Below are positions 40,664-51,600 of a stretch of 64,000 nt of DNA, one piece after another. The position numbers and the translations under genes are program-made. Under the pieces are notes generated by a model that saw only the letters and a program-made list of their open reading frames with translations, searched no databases and was not told the DNA's origin. The stretch covers positions 186,001 to 250,000 of the forward strand of contig NKYR01000001.1 in NCBI GenBank assembly GCA_003184365.1, written 5' to 3'. The number at the start of each line of letters is the position of its first letter. The first letter of the stretch is position 1. Source of the stretch: Evernia prunastri. Its lineage: Eukaryota; Ascomycota; Lecanoromycetes; Lecanorales; Parmeliaceae.

Positions 40664-43600
40664 TCACCCAGTCTTCCCTGTCTCCCACCCTATGCTATCC
40701 ATAAGCTTATCCCAGCCACCGTCTGCTGTCATGTCTGTCATACTTCCAGGGGTCATGCCCGTCCTCATGTCCCAGCCCGCTGGAACTTTAAACGCATCTT
40801 CTTGCTGTGATGCATGTTTGACACCCGCTCCAGTGAAGATTGTATCGTGAGACGGAGGTGCGAATCCCATGAAGCTACTTCCTCCACCACTACCCGAAGC
40901 ATTGTGGTCATCATCCTGTCCCTGTGATGGGGAATACGATGTGTTTGATGAAGAGGGATTATAGCTGCTATTCGATTGCGGGGTTGGACCACGGGAGTTG
41001 GAGGACTGATCGGCCATTTCGGTATCTAAATGCCGGTTACTTGGACTGATGGCGTTGACCTTGTCGTTATCGGTGAAGGCGTTGAGACTTGTCATAGTGG
41101 CCATGTTGCCTTGATTCCAGTCGTCGCTTGGAAAGATCTGGTCAAATCGTTGAGTGTGGGCATCAGGCTTGTTTCGAACGTCACTCTCGGGAACGTAGGG
41201 ATGACCATTTTCTGGATTTTCTGGAAAGAAGGGTGGAGGCACGCTACGCATTCTAGTAATGACGTCGGCGTTACGGTAGGCATATGTTTTCTGGCGAGGA
41301 TCTTCTGTGCGCAGTGTAGGGCTTTCTTTTCTGAGGTCGTCTTTCGGAAGTCGTGTGTCATGAGGGGCTAGACTTTCGCCAGGGGATGAACCTTCTGCAG
41401 ATTTCTCGGACAGGAACATGCCAGGGGAGCAGTGACTCTTGCCAGTGCCAGAATCGGCAGGCGTATGGTTTGCATCCTGAAAACGAGTCAGTAACAGGTC
41501 GTGTCGCTGAAGCATAATGTGGAGAGTAACAGTGAACCGACTTGGTCTGCTTACCTTTCCGTCCATGTATTGCGACGAATAATCCGGATTATGCAAAAAT
41601 ATGTCTAAGCCGCTCCCTTCAATATCCATATTTAACTGTACCAAGAACGATTCTGTAAGCGGGTTCTTCCTCTGTATTGCTCGCATGGCGGCTAGGAGGA
41701 ATTCTAGAGACTGTCGAACTTCCTGGTCTTCTGGCGTTGACTTAAGGTATTGGACAAAGACGCGAGCGGCGACATATAGGCAGAAAGCCATGAAAGGGTT
41801 CATCTAGCTGTCGTGAGCAATGATGGCTTCAAAGAGGGGAAAAGGACTTCACTTACTCCTGCAACGTCTAGATGACTGGCCAAACGCATCACACCAGCTA
41901 TTTCGGCCGCCGCTAATATGCAGCGGGTTCTGCTTTGTTCGATTACATTTGTTGGCAAATGATTCTTCTCGGCTTTGAATATCGCTGCTTGGTGGAGACA
42001 TATTGTGGAAGTGTGGAGGGCAAAATTTAAGAAGACAATGTTAGGATTTCTTATCCCCGAAGGCAGCCTAAGAGACGAAGGAAGCTGGAGAGCGGTCTTG
42101 AGCAAATCGTTATCCAAAGTGCGGTGCCGCTTCCAGAATGGCCCATTGATGTCGTGTTCTTGTTGATTGGGCTCGGGCCGGTGAAGATGGGTGAGATTGC
42201 GTCCAAAGAAGTAGGAGACAACAACGACCCCAGCAAAGGATGAAAGCTGAGCTGCTTGCTGAGGCTTCATGGCTTCTTCTAACATTGGAGCCTTCTGGGC
42301 TGTACTGCTTTCATAGGCCTCCTCGCTAACTGGGAGGCAGGTCATTATCTGAAGTGATGTTAATACCAAATGCAATCTGGGTGCGACTCTTTCAAATTAA
42401 AGGCTTACATCTCTTTCATCAATCGCAGTAGGCCAGCCTGTGCCGATACTAGCGTATCGATCTACACAGTAAGCCATCCAAAAGGTCCTTCTCCTCTCCT
42501 CACGTTCAGTCCAATCTCTCGGTGGTGGCAGGCATTGCTTGACATCCAAGCCAGAACCGTCCACTCTATTCAAGCCCATCATGAGGACCATTCGAGCCGC
42601 ACGGCCGACACTCATCCAAGCTCTTGGGAAGTACATCATCTTGAACTCGTAGGCGCAGATGAGGGTCCAAGCTTGCGCATGCGCTAACGATACAAAGGCT
42701 TCGCCTTGGCCTTTCATCTCATCGAGCTCAATATACTTCCGTGCCCGTCTGTAGAAAATATCCTGGTGGTGCATATATTTGTCTGTAATTGAGGCTGCGT
42801 GACACCACATGATGTATCGTAGGCAGATCGGTGGGCGTCTGTCAGGAGCTAGATTCATGGAAGTATAATATCGATATTTGTGAATCATCGGTAAAGATGG
42901 ATGTATCTTATCGAGAAAGATCTGTGTCCTTTGATCTTGTCAGCGTGCCTTGATAGGGGAGGGCGAAGATCTTACAATTCGTCGACTGCTTCCTGTGTAG
43001 GCATTGGCTCTTCCAATCCCAGGCCTATCATTTCCCAAGAAAAGCTTTGATCGAGATCGAGATCTATTTGTGGTAAATACTCCGGGTCTGACATCATCAT
43101 TGGAGCCATATTTGTGACTGGTAGCATGATAGGGTCGTTGTTGGGCATGGAATCGTAGGACACGCCGGGCATTGACAGCTGGGTATCTATTTGAGTACTC
43201 ATAGGCTCCTCGGTCTCGAAGATAGTTTGCTGCACTCCATGCCGCTCAGGTTGATTAACATTCTTAGACTTCTTATTATCTTGGGTCTTCAGCTTTCCCT
43301 CCACTTGCGCTACACACAGTGGACAGCATCAGCCCAATGATCCCTAGTCAAAGGCGGGATATACCAACCCAACCGTGCTTCTAAATCTTTGACATATCCT
43401 CTCTTTGGCCCACTCTTTCGCCGTGCTTCATCATATGCGCAACTATGTCCGAGTCTGGTACATGTCGAGCATTTTGGTTTATTTCCATCACACTTGAGCT
43501 TCCTCTTCCTGCATATGACACATGCAATACGCTTTAGCTTTGACGTTCCAGTCTCTTCCCCGTTAGCATCGGTGCCATTCTGATCATGAGGACTGATAGA

Positions 43601-43678
43601 ATCTTGCGACTCCAATTGCGGCTGCCTAGAGAGATCGTTGAAGTAGCCGTCGTCATCGTTGACTGCGTTGGGAGTCAT
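40664..43678 (-). CDS. Zn2Cys6 transcription factor with fungal-specific TF domain
   Basis: Six exons (43678-43369, 43309-42976, 42928-42410, 42348-41857, 41803-41555, 41476-40664) join in phase to about 905 residues. The binuclear zinc cluster is CVICRKRKLKCDGNKPKCSTC...C (residues about 52-79), followed by KSGPKRGYVKDLEARLAQVE, a linker and coiled-coil start. The middle-homology (Fungal_trans) domain begins near IFLDKIHPSLPMIHKYRYY and includes AWMSVGRAARMVLMMGLNR and ERRRTFWMAYCVDRYASIGTG. The C-terminal 270 residues are disordered, Ser/Asn-rich, and end in a Met/Gly/Trp-rich motif (GMTPGSMTDMTADGGWDKLM). The target genes are unknown, and nothing in the neighbourhood suggests a dedicated cluster. 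Exact donor choice at the first intron (GTTGGT) is the least certain join. Confidence 0.86.
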
Positions 43679-44243
43679 GTTCGGATATAGATGGAATATA
43701 TCATTGGTAGACTAGAACATAGGCAACAAGTCTTGCTTGAAAATCGAGTACGACCTGTGCACAGGCATAGAGAAATGTTCAGATGTTTGTCGAAATTGTA
43801 GATTATCGCTCCCGCGCATAGCCAAGACAGATCAGCCCTACTCCGGCATTCAAACTTAAAACCGAGCTGCCAGATTACAGATGACACGAATACGAGAAAT
43901 ACACTACTCTAAGATGGTCCATGTCAATATTTTACAATGCTATTTCGATGCTGCTCTACTATCGCTAGATCTGTATTCATGTCCTGGATATCTTATTTAC
44001 CTTTGCGAGTACGAGATTGCTGCATGGCAGGACTGTGCAACATCTGTTGACTAGCTGAGCCCTTTGTGCTCTAATTGGTCAACACATAATACCTGTTGGT
44101 TCAACGGGTCTGGGCTTTGTCGGTGAGCTAGAACTGTCATCCATAGCTGCAGATATCCACATTATACTTTTTCACGAGTATCGATGGGATGAGTCGGTAC
44201 CCATTGACTTTGTAAACCGTTGGGCGGACTTCTACCACACTAA
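43679..44243. other. Intergenic region
   Basis: Promoter of the Zn2Cys6 gene and 3' flank of tyrosyl-tRNA synthetase. No supported gene or repeat. Confidence 0.4.
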
Positions 44244-45747
44244 TCAAGGCTTGGAAAGGCCAGTGACTAGGTTTTCCTCGTGTTTCTCCTGCTCCTCTTG
44301 CACTTTATCCTCAGGTTTCACCTGGTCCCGAACGACGCCAGGGAACCTGTCCCCTAATTTCTTTTCCTTTTTAGGCTTCTTCTTCACTTCCAGCGGTGGA
44401 TAAGCTTTTTGTTCCACTTCTTGCCATTCCTGTGATGCCTTGAACTCCGCTTGTACGGGCTCAAGGAGCGCATTAAGTGCGTCAGTCACGCCTGACTTCA
44501 GAAGTTGTGGCGTAAGCTACAAATTGGTCAGTGAATTGCTCCGGCGACATACAAGTACGGGCGCCAGGAGAGTCCAAGTGGAATCTAAGGCTAAGAGATT
44601 CGAGATCCGTGACTTACTGTATCGGCTATGTAGTCGTCCTTTAGCGTCTCGATGCTGTCATAGACCAGAGTTTCTCCCTCTCTCCGCTCCACCACAAACC
44701 TGCCGTTACCTCCAGTCTTCAAAGCGCTGACGGGCAACAAGACGTACTCCACGAAGCTAATAAGACCATTCCCGGCCACTTCCTTCGGCACAGCGTATGC
44801 TTTCTTTAGTTTTTTCTTGACAATATCGGGTGTTTCGAGTATATCGATCTTCGAGTCTGGATCGGAGGCTGACATCTTTCCTCCTGCGAGACCGGGTACC
44901 TATTTGTAAATGAGACGCAGGTACACTACGTAAGATCGGGTCATACCATTGGGTTCATGATATGAGCTCGCTCTTTATAGTTGATTCGGGGAAGCTGTTC
45001 TGCGGCCATTGTAAATATCTTCCGTTGATCCACTCCACCAAATTGTGCATCTACGTCGAGGTACTGCTCATCCAGCGCCTGCATTAGAGGGTATATGAGA
45101 CCGCTCAGTGGTGCATTTTCCATTTGCTTCACTACCTCGGCTCCTGCTTTTTTGGCGTCGTGTTCTGTGACCACCGAGCTCAACTTGAATAAGTCCATAG
45201 TGTAATTGCTCGATGTCTGGTAGTCACTACCCATAATGAATTCCAGCTGATCTATGGGGACGTTGATAGCTTTGAGGAGGGAGGTTATCACAAATTTGTA
45301 GTATTTCGCGCGTTCCTTAACCAGTTCGATTGGAGCTTTGAGGGCGTCGAGGAAGGCATGAATATCGGCGAGAAGTATCTTGACTTTGCAGCCGGCGCGG
45401 AGAAAGTGAGCGATCTTGACCTGTCATTATTCTCAGTGTAAGGCTTCCAAGTTCCTTCTTGAGTAATGCGCTTACCATGGGCACGAAGTAGGCACAGTGA
45501 GGTCTGTAATGTCAGGGTCTGAAGTTTGGGAGAGGATCCTGGTGTACATACCGACCAGTAGTCGCAGTGCCTAAGAAAGTCAACGGTTGCGGCATATTCA
45601 ACGGTCGAGTTGCTCCATACCCCAGTAGATCTTCAGAGGTCTGTCTTCCTTAAGCACGATATGTTCGATAATGTCAGGTTTCAAGACCTCTTGCAGATTC
45701 TGATGGATCAAATTGAGCCTCTCCTCCCGGCTCAAATGGTTTGCCAT
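44244..45747 (-). CDS. TYS1: Cytoplasmic tyrosyl-tRNA synthetase
   Basis: Class I aminoacyl-tRNA synthetase charging tRNA-Tyr. Six exons give about 400 residues starting MANHLSREERLNLIHQNLQE at 45747. Small exons supply IYWG-TATTGR-PHCAYFVPM, which holds the HIGH-like ATP site. GSDYQTSSNYTMDLFKL and LDEQYLDVDAQFGGVDQRKI form the tyrosine/ATP pocket, and GGKMSASDPDSKID is the KMSKS loop. The C-terminal extension is rich in Lys/Glu (KKKPKKEKKLGDRFPG). Introns were placed at GTATGG...TTAG, GTATGT...ACAG, GTAAGC...ACAG, GTATGA...ATAG and GTAAGT...GTAG; all keep phase. It is divergent from PRP31, with 205 bp between the start codons. Confidence 0.92.
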
Positions 45748-45952
45748 TGTAGGAGAAAATGACAATTCGTTGACCGTAAGACTTGGGGAAGCGCATTTGC
45801 GAAAGTGTCACATTCTAAACAGATCTCCGTGAGTACCGAAATTTACCCATCGGAAGTTACCTAGGCATTCCCGTACTCTAGTGCCCTTGCCTTGCATATA
45901 AATTCGACGTCAAACTTAAATGGACTTCATTACACTGTCAGATTGATCTACC
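45748..45952. promoter_or_regulatory. Bidirectional promoter between TYS1 and PRP31
   Basis: Only 205 bp separate the divergent start codons of two essential housekeeping genes, so the region must serve both. It holds no obvious TATA box apart from TGCATATAAATTC at about 45893-45905, oriented towards PRP31. Confidence 0.5.
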
Positions 45953-47860
45953 ATGTCTACACTAGCTGATGAGCTACTAAACGACTTTGAGGACTCGGGA
46001 TCTGAAGGCGAGGCTGAGCAGCAGAACGGATTCCTTCAAGATGACGCAACACCACCCGCAGCTAACGGCCGAGCTCAAGCTCCTGAAGGGTCTATGATTT
46101 TGGATGGTGACGAAGAAGATGTAAGCGAGGATGAAGAAGCAGCTCTCGGAGGTATCAGCGCAACTGGTGCCGCCGCAGACGTCGAAGATGAGGAAGAAGC
46201 CAAGGCCAAGGTTGAGAAGATGCAGCTTGGGGGAGTGAATGATGTGCGAAGCGTTGCAGGTCTCATGAAGACGCTGGAGCCAGTACTACAGGTATGTGCT
46301 TTTCTTTATCCTTTTCTCTCTCTGCAGATGAGCCAAGTTTACATCTTCTGTGGACATAGCCCTGACGCTTTCCGTCACCTTCAGAAAATATCTCATTACC
46401 AAAATCTGCCGCCGGGGCAGCAGACAACATTTGTTGGCTCCATCGAAGACAACCCCGAGTACCATCTTCTTACACAGTCCAACACTCTCTCAACATCCAT
46501 CGACAACGAGATCATACTTGTGCATAAGTACATCCGCGATCACTATTCAATCCGGTTCCCTGAATTAGAGACACTCGTCACAAACCCTCTCGACTACGCC
46601 AGGTCCGTCGCAATCATAGGCAATGGACCCATGGACAACATCAAAGAGCTCGCTCAAAAGACCGACAACATCGTTGGCGCTTCGCTAAAGTCGATCTTGG
46701 ACGGACCTTCGCTCATGGTTATTACGGTTGAAGCCACCACGTCGCGAGGGCGAGAAATGACGGAAGCAGAGTTGCAAAGAGTTATGAGAGCGTGCGAGAT
46801 GACGTTGTCACTAGATCGAGCGAAGAGAGTACTCACGGAATACGTTCAGTCACGGATGAATCTATTCGCACCGAACCTCACAGCTCTGATCGGCTCTCTC
46901 ACTGCAGCGCAATTGCTTAACTTTGCTGGAGGATTGACTGGCCTTGCCAAGACCCCGGCGTGCAACCTACCTCCGCTAGGATCGAAGAAGCAATCACAGA
47001 CTGGCTTTGCCACTAATGTTGGTGTGCGGCAGCAAGGATTCCTCTATCATTCTCCAATAATTAGAGGCATACCAAATGACCTCAAGCGTCAGGCTATGCG
47101 CATAGTCGCGGCGAAAGTCGTACTTGCTGCACGCGTCGATCGTGTTCACAACAGCCCTGACGGCTCCAGCGGCGAACAGCTAAAATCGGACTGTCTTGAC
47201 CGCCTCGAAAAACTGACAGAGCCTCCTCCAAATAAAGGCCCTCGAGCTTTGCCTGCTCCGGATGACAAGCCATCTAGAAAACGTGGTGGCCGACGTGCGC
47301 GTAAAGCTAAGGAAGCGACCGCAATGACTGATCTCCGCAAAGCGCAGAATAGGATGGCATTTGGTAAGGAGGAGAAAGAAGTGGGTTATGCAGATACCAC
47401 GAAAGGTCTAGGTATGATTGGCCAGGCGAATGAGGGCCGCATTCGCTCTCAGCAAATTGATCAGCGCACGAAAGCCAAGCTCACTAAGAACAACAAGGGC
47501 TGGGGTACTGCGACGCCTCTTGGCTCTGGTACCGCAACCTCACTTCGTGGGTTTGGACAGTCTGGTGGCAACACTTTCGCTCAGCATGGGCTACGAACCA
47601 CCGGTGTTGGGGCTGGCACGAGCGGGACGGCGAGTAGCATTGCATTCGCACCCGTTCAAGGACTGGAGCTTGTGGATCCTAAGATGCAGGCCGAAAGGAA
47701 GAGGAAACTAGCCGAGGAGGATGATCGATGGTTCAAGGGCGGTACTTTCACGCAGGTTGGGAGCGCTACTGCATCCAGTGCGAACGGAGGTGTAACAGAC
47801 AGTGGAGGGTTCAAAGTACCTGGACTACCAGTCAAGAAGATTGCGAAAAAGGAAGGTTGA
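45953..47860 (+). CDS. PRP31: Pre-mRNA splicing factor PRP31
   Basis: U4/U6 snRNP protein needed for tri-snRNP assembly. Two exons, 45953-46291 and 46385-47860, give 604 residues. The 93-nt intron (GTATGT...TCAG) is a multiple of three without a stop, so the raw frame is 635 codons, but the join LEPVLQ-KISHYQNLPP is the expected one. The N-terminus is acidic. The NOP domain spans roughly residues 190-320 (LDYARSVAIIGNGPMDNIKE; LTALIGSLTAAQLLNFAGGL; PACNLPPLGSKK; FLYHSPII). The C-terminal part contains KRGGRRARKAKEATAMTDLR, KEVGYADTTKGLGMIGQ and a Gly/Thr-rich tail ending KIAKKEG. Confidence 0.94.
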   Translation: MSTLADELLNDFEDSGSEGEAEQQNGFLQDDATPPAANGRAQAPEGSMILDGDEEDVSEDEEAALGGISATGAAADVEDEEEAKAKVEKMQLGGVNDVRSVAGLMKTLEPVLQVCAFLYPFLSLQMSQVYIFCGHSPDAFRHLQKISHYQNLPPGQQTTFVGSIEDNPEYHLLTQSNTLSTSIDNEIILVHKYIRDHYSIRFPELETLVTNPLDYARSVAIIGNGPMDNIKELAQKTDNIVGASLKSILDGPSLMVITVEATTSRGREMTEAELQRVMRACEMTLSLDRAKRVLTEYVQSRMNLFAPNLTALIGSLTAAQLLNFAGGLTGLAKTPACNLPPLGSKKQSQTGFATNVGVRQQGFLYHSPIIRGIPNDLKRQAMRIVAAKVVLAARVDRVHNSPDGSSGEQLKSDCLDRLEKLTEPPPNKGPRALPAPDDKPSRKRGGRRARKAKEATAMTDLRKAQNRMAFGKEEKEVGYADTTKGLGMIGQANEGRIRSQQIDQRTKAKLTKNNKGWGTATPLGSGTATSLRGFGQSGGNTFAQHGLRTTGVGAGTSGTASSIAFAPVQGLELVDPKMQAERKRKLAEEDDRWFKGGTFTQVGSATASSANGGVTDSGGFKVPGLPVKKIAKKEG

Positions 47861-48256
47861 AATGCCTGGTTCCCTGTGGAAGTATAGCATCTGGGTGCTG
47901 GAAAGGGTAGCATGGCGCAAGGAGCACTCGCTCTTCTGGCAAATGCAGTTTATCGTTTACGGTTAAGACCCCATGTGATGTGCATCATTGACTTTGTTAC
48001 TATTGAAGATACCTACATTTCCAGTTTACGACCCCCTTCCTGCCGCCATAAAGTACGCTCAAACCGGTATCTTTAGTAAGCGAAGAAGCCCAGATGTCAA
48101 CTCTAACACAGTCTCCTGACTTAATCTAATCAGAAATCTTCGAACACAACGGAAATCGAAAACGTTATGGACTATGCCAGGATCCTGCCATTTGCGATGA
48201 CAGCTTGGAATGCTTTGTCTGGAAGGGGGCCCGGATGGCTTGCCACATGAGTGGCA

Positions 48257-48667
48257 TTACCATGACTGGTATCCCAGACCCCGTTCACTCGCCCCCGGAA
48301 GCCTCATGAGGAAGTCGAGGAGCACCTGATGATCCTCCCTCTCCTTAGGGCTCTGCTTCGACTTCGCCTCCCCGGCCGATGGTGTCGCGTTGGGGGCCTG
48401 GGGAGGAGGAGCTTTCGTGAGCCTCGCCGGCTTCTTCTTGACGTTCTTGACGGCGTCTCTGGGGTTCGGGTCCGAGCTGGACCCTCCGGACGAGCTCGCG
48501 TTCGAAGCCTCGGGGGGAGGCCCCGTTGAGAATGTCACCGCCTTCTTCTTCTTCTTCTTGTTTTTGTTGTCCTTGTTGTCCTTGTTGACCTTGGCGCCGT
48601 CTTGAGGGGCGTTTGTGGACGAAGAAGTTGCGGGTTTACCCCCTTGGGCGGGATATTCTACCGACAT
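48257..48667 (-). CDS. Lys/Ser/Pro-rich hypothetical protein
   Basis: Single-exon frame of 136 residues, MSVEYPAQGGKPATSSS..., with a Lys/Asn/Asp run (KVNKDNKDNKNKKKKKK), two related segments (TFSTGPPPEASNAS and RLTKAPPPQAPNAT) and a more structured end (EREDHQVLLDFLMRLPGASE). The composition is entirely low complexity except for the last 25 residues. I do not recognise it. It is convergent with PRP31 and could be a real small gene or chance. Confidence 0.4.
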   Translation of the reverse strand: MSVEYPAQGGKPATSSSTNAPQDGAKVNKDNKDNKNKKKKKKAVTFSTGPPPEASNASSSGGSSSDPNPRDAVKNVKKKPARLTKAPPPQAPNATPSAGEAKSKQSPKEREDHQVLLDFLMRLPGASERGLGYQSW

Positions 48668-51600
48668 TGTACTGGCTGGATGTTTGACTTTGGGGCTGAG
48701 GTGGATCTGGGAGTAGGGTACTCTCTAGAAGTGCACGATGATACTAGGCTTGATGGTCGAAAGATGAAAGGGGAGGAACGGGATGGGGTCTTATGTATTG
48801 TTGACTGAAGTGGAAGAAGCCATGATTGCCAAGACTTTTCCCAGCGATAAGAGCCGCAATGGTAGCGTGAACCCCTTTTCGGGCCTTTCGCATGAAGTTT
48901 CAGAAGCTGGTGAGATTTGGTACAAGAGCTCAGGGAGCGGGACTGCTAAGGAAGGTACCTACTATGAAGCGGAGCCGACGGAGGTGGCAAAAAATAATAA
49001 TAACGATCAGCAAAGAGCGAAGAGCGAAGGAAGAAAGACCGTGCGCGAGCGCGGAGAAAATGATGAATTGAAACTTGGTTAAAGAGCGGTAAAACACTGG
49101 TCACCTTAGTATGCATGAAGTTGACCGGCAGTGAGAAGAAGGAAGGCTGCAGCCGGAAATTACAGTTGTTGTTTACAAGTGTTGCCGAGGGATTTTGCCC
49201 TTAAATCAAGGTTACTGCAGACAACGCATCAGGTGATGTCTTTTCATGCCTTTTCACGTCTTTTCATTCATGGAGGTTAAGCTCAGGCGGAAGTTCAGCC
49301 CGAGGGAAGAGAATAGAATGCGGAGGTGCTCGCTGGAAGGAAATTGGAATCTTTCAAACTCCGAAATGCAGCCGGCCTAAACTTGGCAGATCTCCGGCTC
49401 AAGGGCAGGTGGATGTGTAATGATGGCAATGTCGACAATCACTGCCCATTTCAAGAGAATCCAGTCACGCGGCCTCAACTCGCATCGACAGATCATCATC
49501 CGGCGTATCAATCTTTCATTAAAGGATCATTCACCTGCACAACTGGACTCTGCTAAACACGTATGCATGCTCAACCTGACGAGTAGGAAATCATTTTCCC
49601 TGCTGACTTCCTTCAAATAAACATTCCTAGCCAAACATTAAGGAAGGTATCTTGTATACCACACCGCCAGAAGGCAATAAGGAGCTACACAACCCCTGAT
49701 TCTCGTAGGTCGCCTTGCTATCGTCATGGGATCAGGTGCCAATCCCCCAGTCAGGTACCAGCTATCCTCGTGACCTTTTGCCCAGCCGAACCGACGCTGC
49801 CCGTAAGCGCCGTCGGTGGAAGCAGTGGAACACCAATCAATATTCCGGATCCTACCTTGTTGAGCATAGGCTTTGACGGAAGTCGGGGGGAATAACACAA
49901 ATAGACCGCGGTTCTCGATGGGCCTCCGAGGACACATCTTAGCCAAGGCGCCCGCCAGGTAGACATGGAAATGGCCGCAGCTGCATTGATGATAAGAATA
50001 TCGATGGGGAAAACAGCAGCAGCGGAGGCAGCAGCGATGACAAACAGAACCAGGCCCGCCGAGAATAGCAAGTGACGGAAGAGTCCGTACTTACCCGTCG
50101 TCTCCTCGCATTCACTGCTTGAGAGAGCTACAGCGTTACGAATCAACCCGGTGAGAAACTCGTCATCTCCCAATAGTTCATATTTGATCGGGCTCTATAA
50201 TGCATTGACTCCGAGATGCAAATCCGTGGATACCTGAAATTCTATTCTTGACCGTACTGCAACTCGACATCAGCTACGGCCTACAGAAGTAGTATTCTCC
50301 TAGTATTTGAATTTTTAATAAATCGCAGGACTTTACTGACTCGCGTCAGCTACCCATAGATACTGGGACGATGATATCCAAAAAGGAAGGATGCTACCCG
50401 AGCTTTGATCTTCTCTTCTTGGCTCCCAGCCCCGCTGGCATGGGTAAATAATGCGCAGTCTGTCTCGCGAATTTACATTGCAGTGACCTTGCCATGGGAA
50501 ATATTAAGAAGAAGACATATGGATCCTCCTAGTCAAGTAAATGGGACTGCTAGTCACTCAGAGATGGGAATCTCGAGGCGCGTCTTACTGCAAGACGGCA
50601 ACGGCAGCAGGAGCAGACGAATTGTTGCTAGCACTACTGCCAACATGGTCTGAGGTTCAGAGATTGGCTCACCCATCAACAACCCTTCTTCGGCACACTC
50701 AAATTATGGTTTCTCTCACAGGGAACAACTCTGAAGACTTGCCATGTCAAAACATGGCTCGTTCCCGTTTTGGCAACAGATTTGTGCGTATCAACGAGAA
50801 CACGCTGGCGGTTGACAGTATAACACTAGTGGCCCAGAATCCAGTAAAAGTTTTTGAAGAAGGAAGAATGATTTTCTTTGACTGATACGGAAGGCCATTC
50901 ATTTTAGATTTTTGTGGCTATGATCTTCCCTGCAGAGTAAGTAAAACCTGAGAAGTTGATATTTCGTCTCTGCATGACTTCTGGTAAGGAAATATATCAA
51001 AAGTCATGCAGAGATGATATGTACTTCTAGATCATAACAGGAATAAAGCTCTTTCTTTTTCTATTTCTGCACATACTTATGGATATCAACTAGGAACATC
51101 AATTTTCCTGTCAACATCAATTCCCTTTCTTTGTAAAAGAGGGCGAACTTTAGGAAAGGGTCGTCTTCATGGGCAACGAGCCTAAAATTTGTACACTGAT
51201 ATTACTCGTATGCATGAACTTCGCTACGTTCTCTTACATGGCTGGAAACCAAATTACTTTTGATGACGACATCTTTGGATGTGTAGCGGCGAACTGTGGA
51301 ACAGTTGACAGCTAAGGGAATCACTTGCCCCGTAGACCTATAACTTCCGATGTCACTCTCTCTTTGTCTTCTTCTAAGAAGTATCTGTCACACTTAGCGA
51401 CTTAGCAACGCTAGCGAATTTAGTTTACTGTTGCTTTAGATGTGGTAAGAACCCTTGCACGGACGTCGCCAGATGTGAGTAAAGCAGGGTTCTGCCGAGG
51501 TGCAAGATCTCAGGGATGGTATAATTTACTGTCGCAACGGGTTTTCCGGTGACAGAGGGTCAAGGCTGGCCGAGGAAAACTGCCAAGCCGTCATTGCAAC

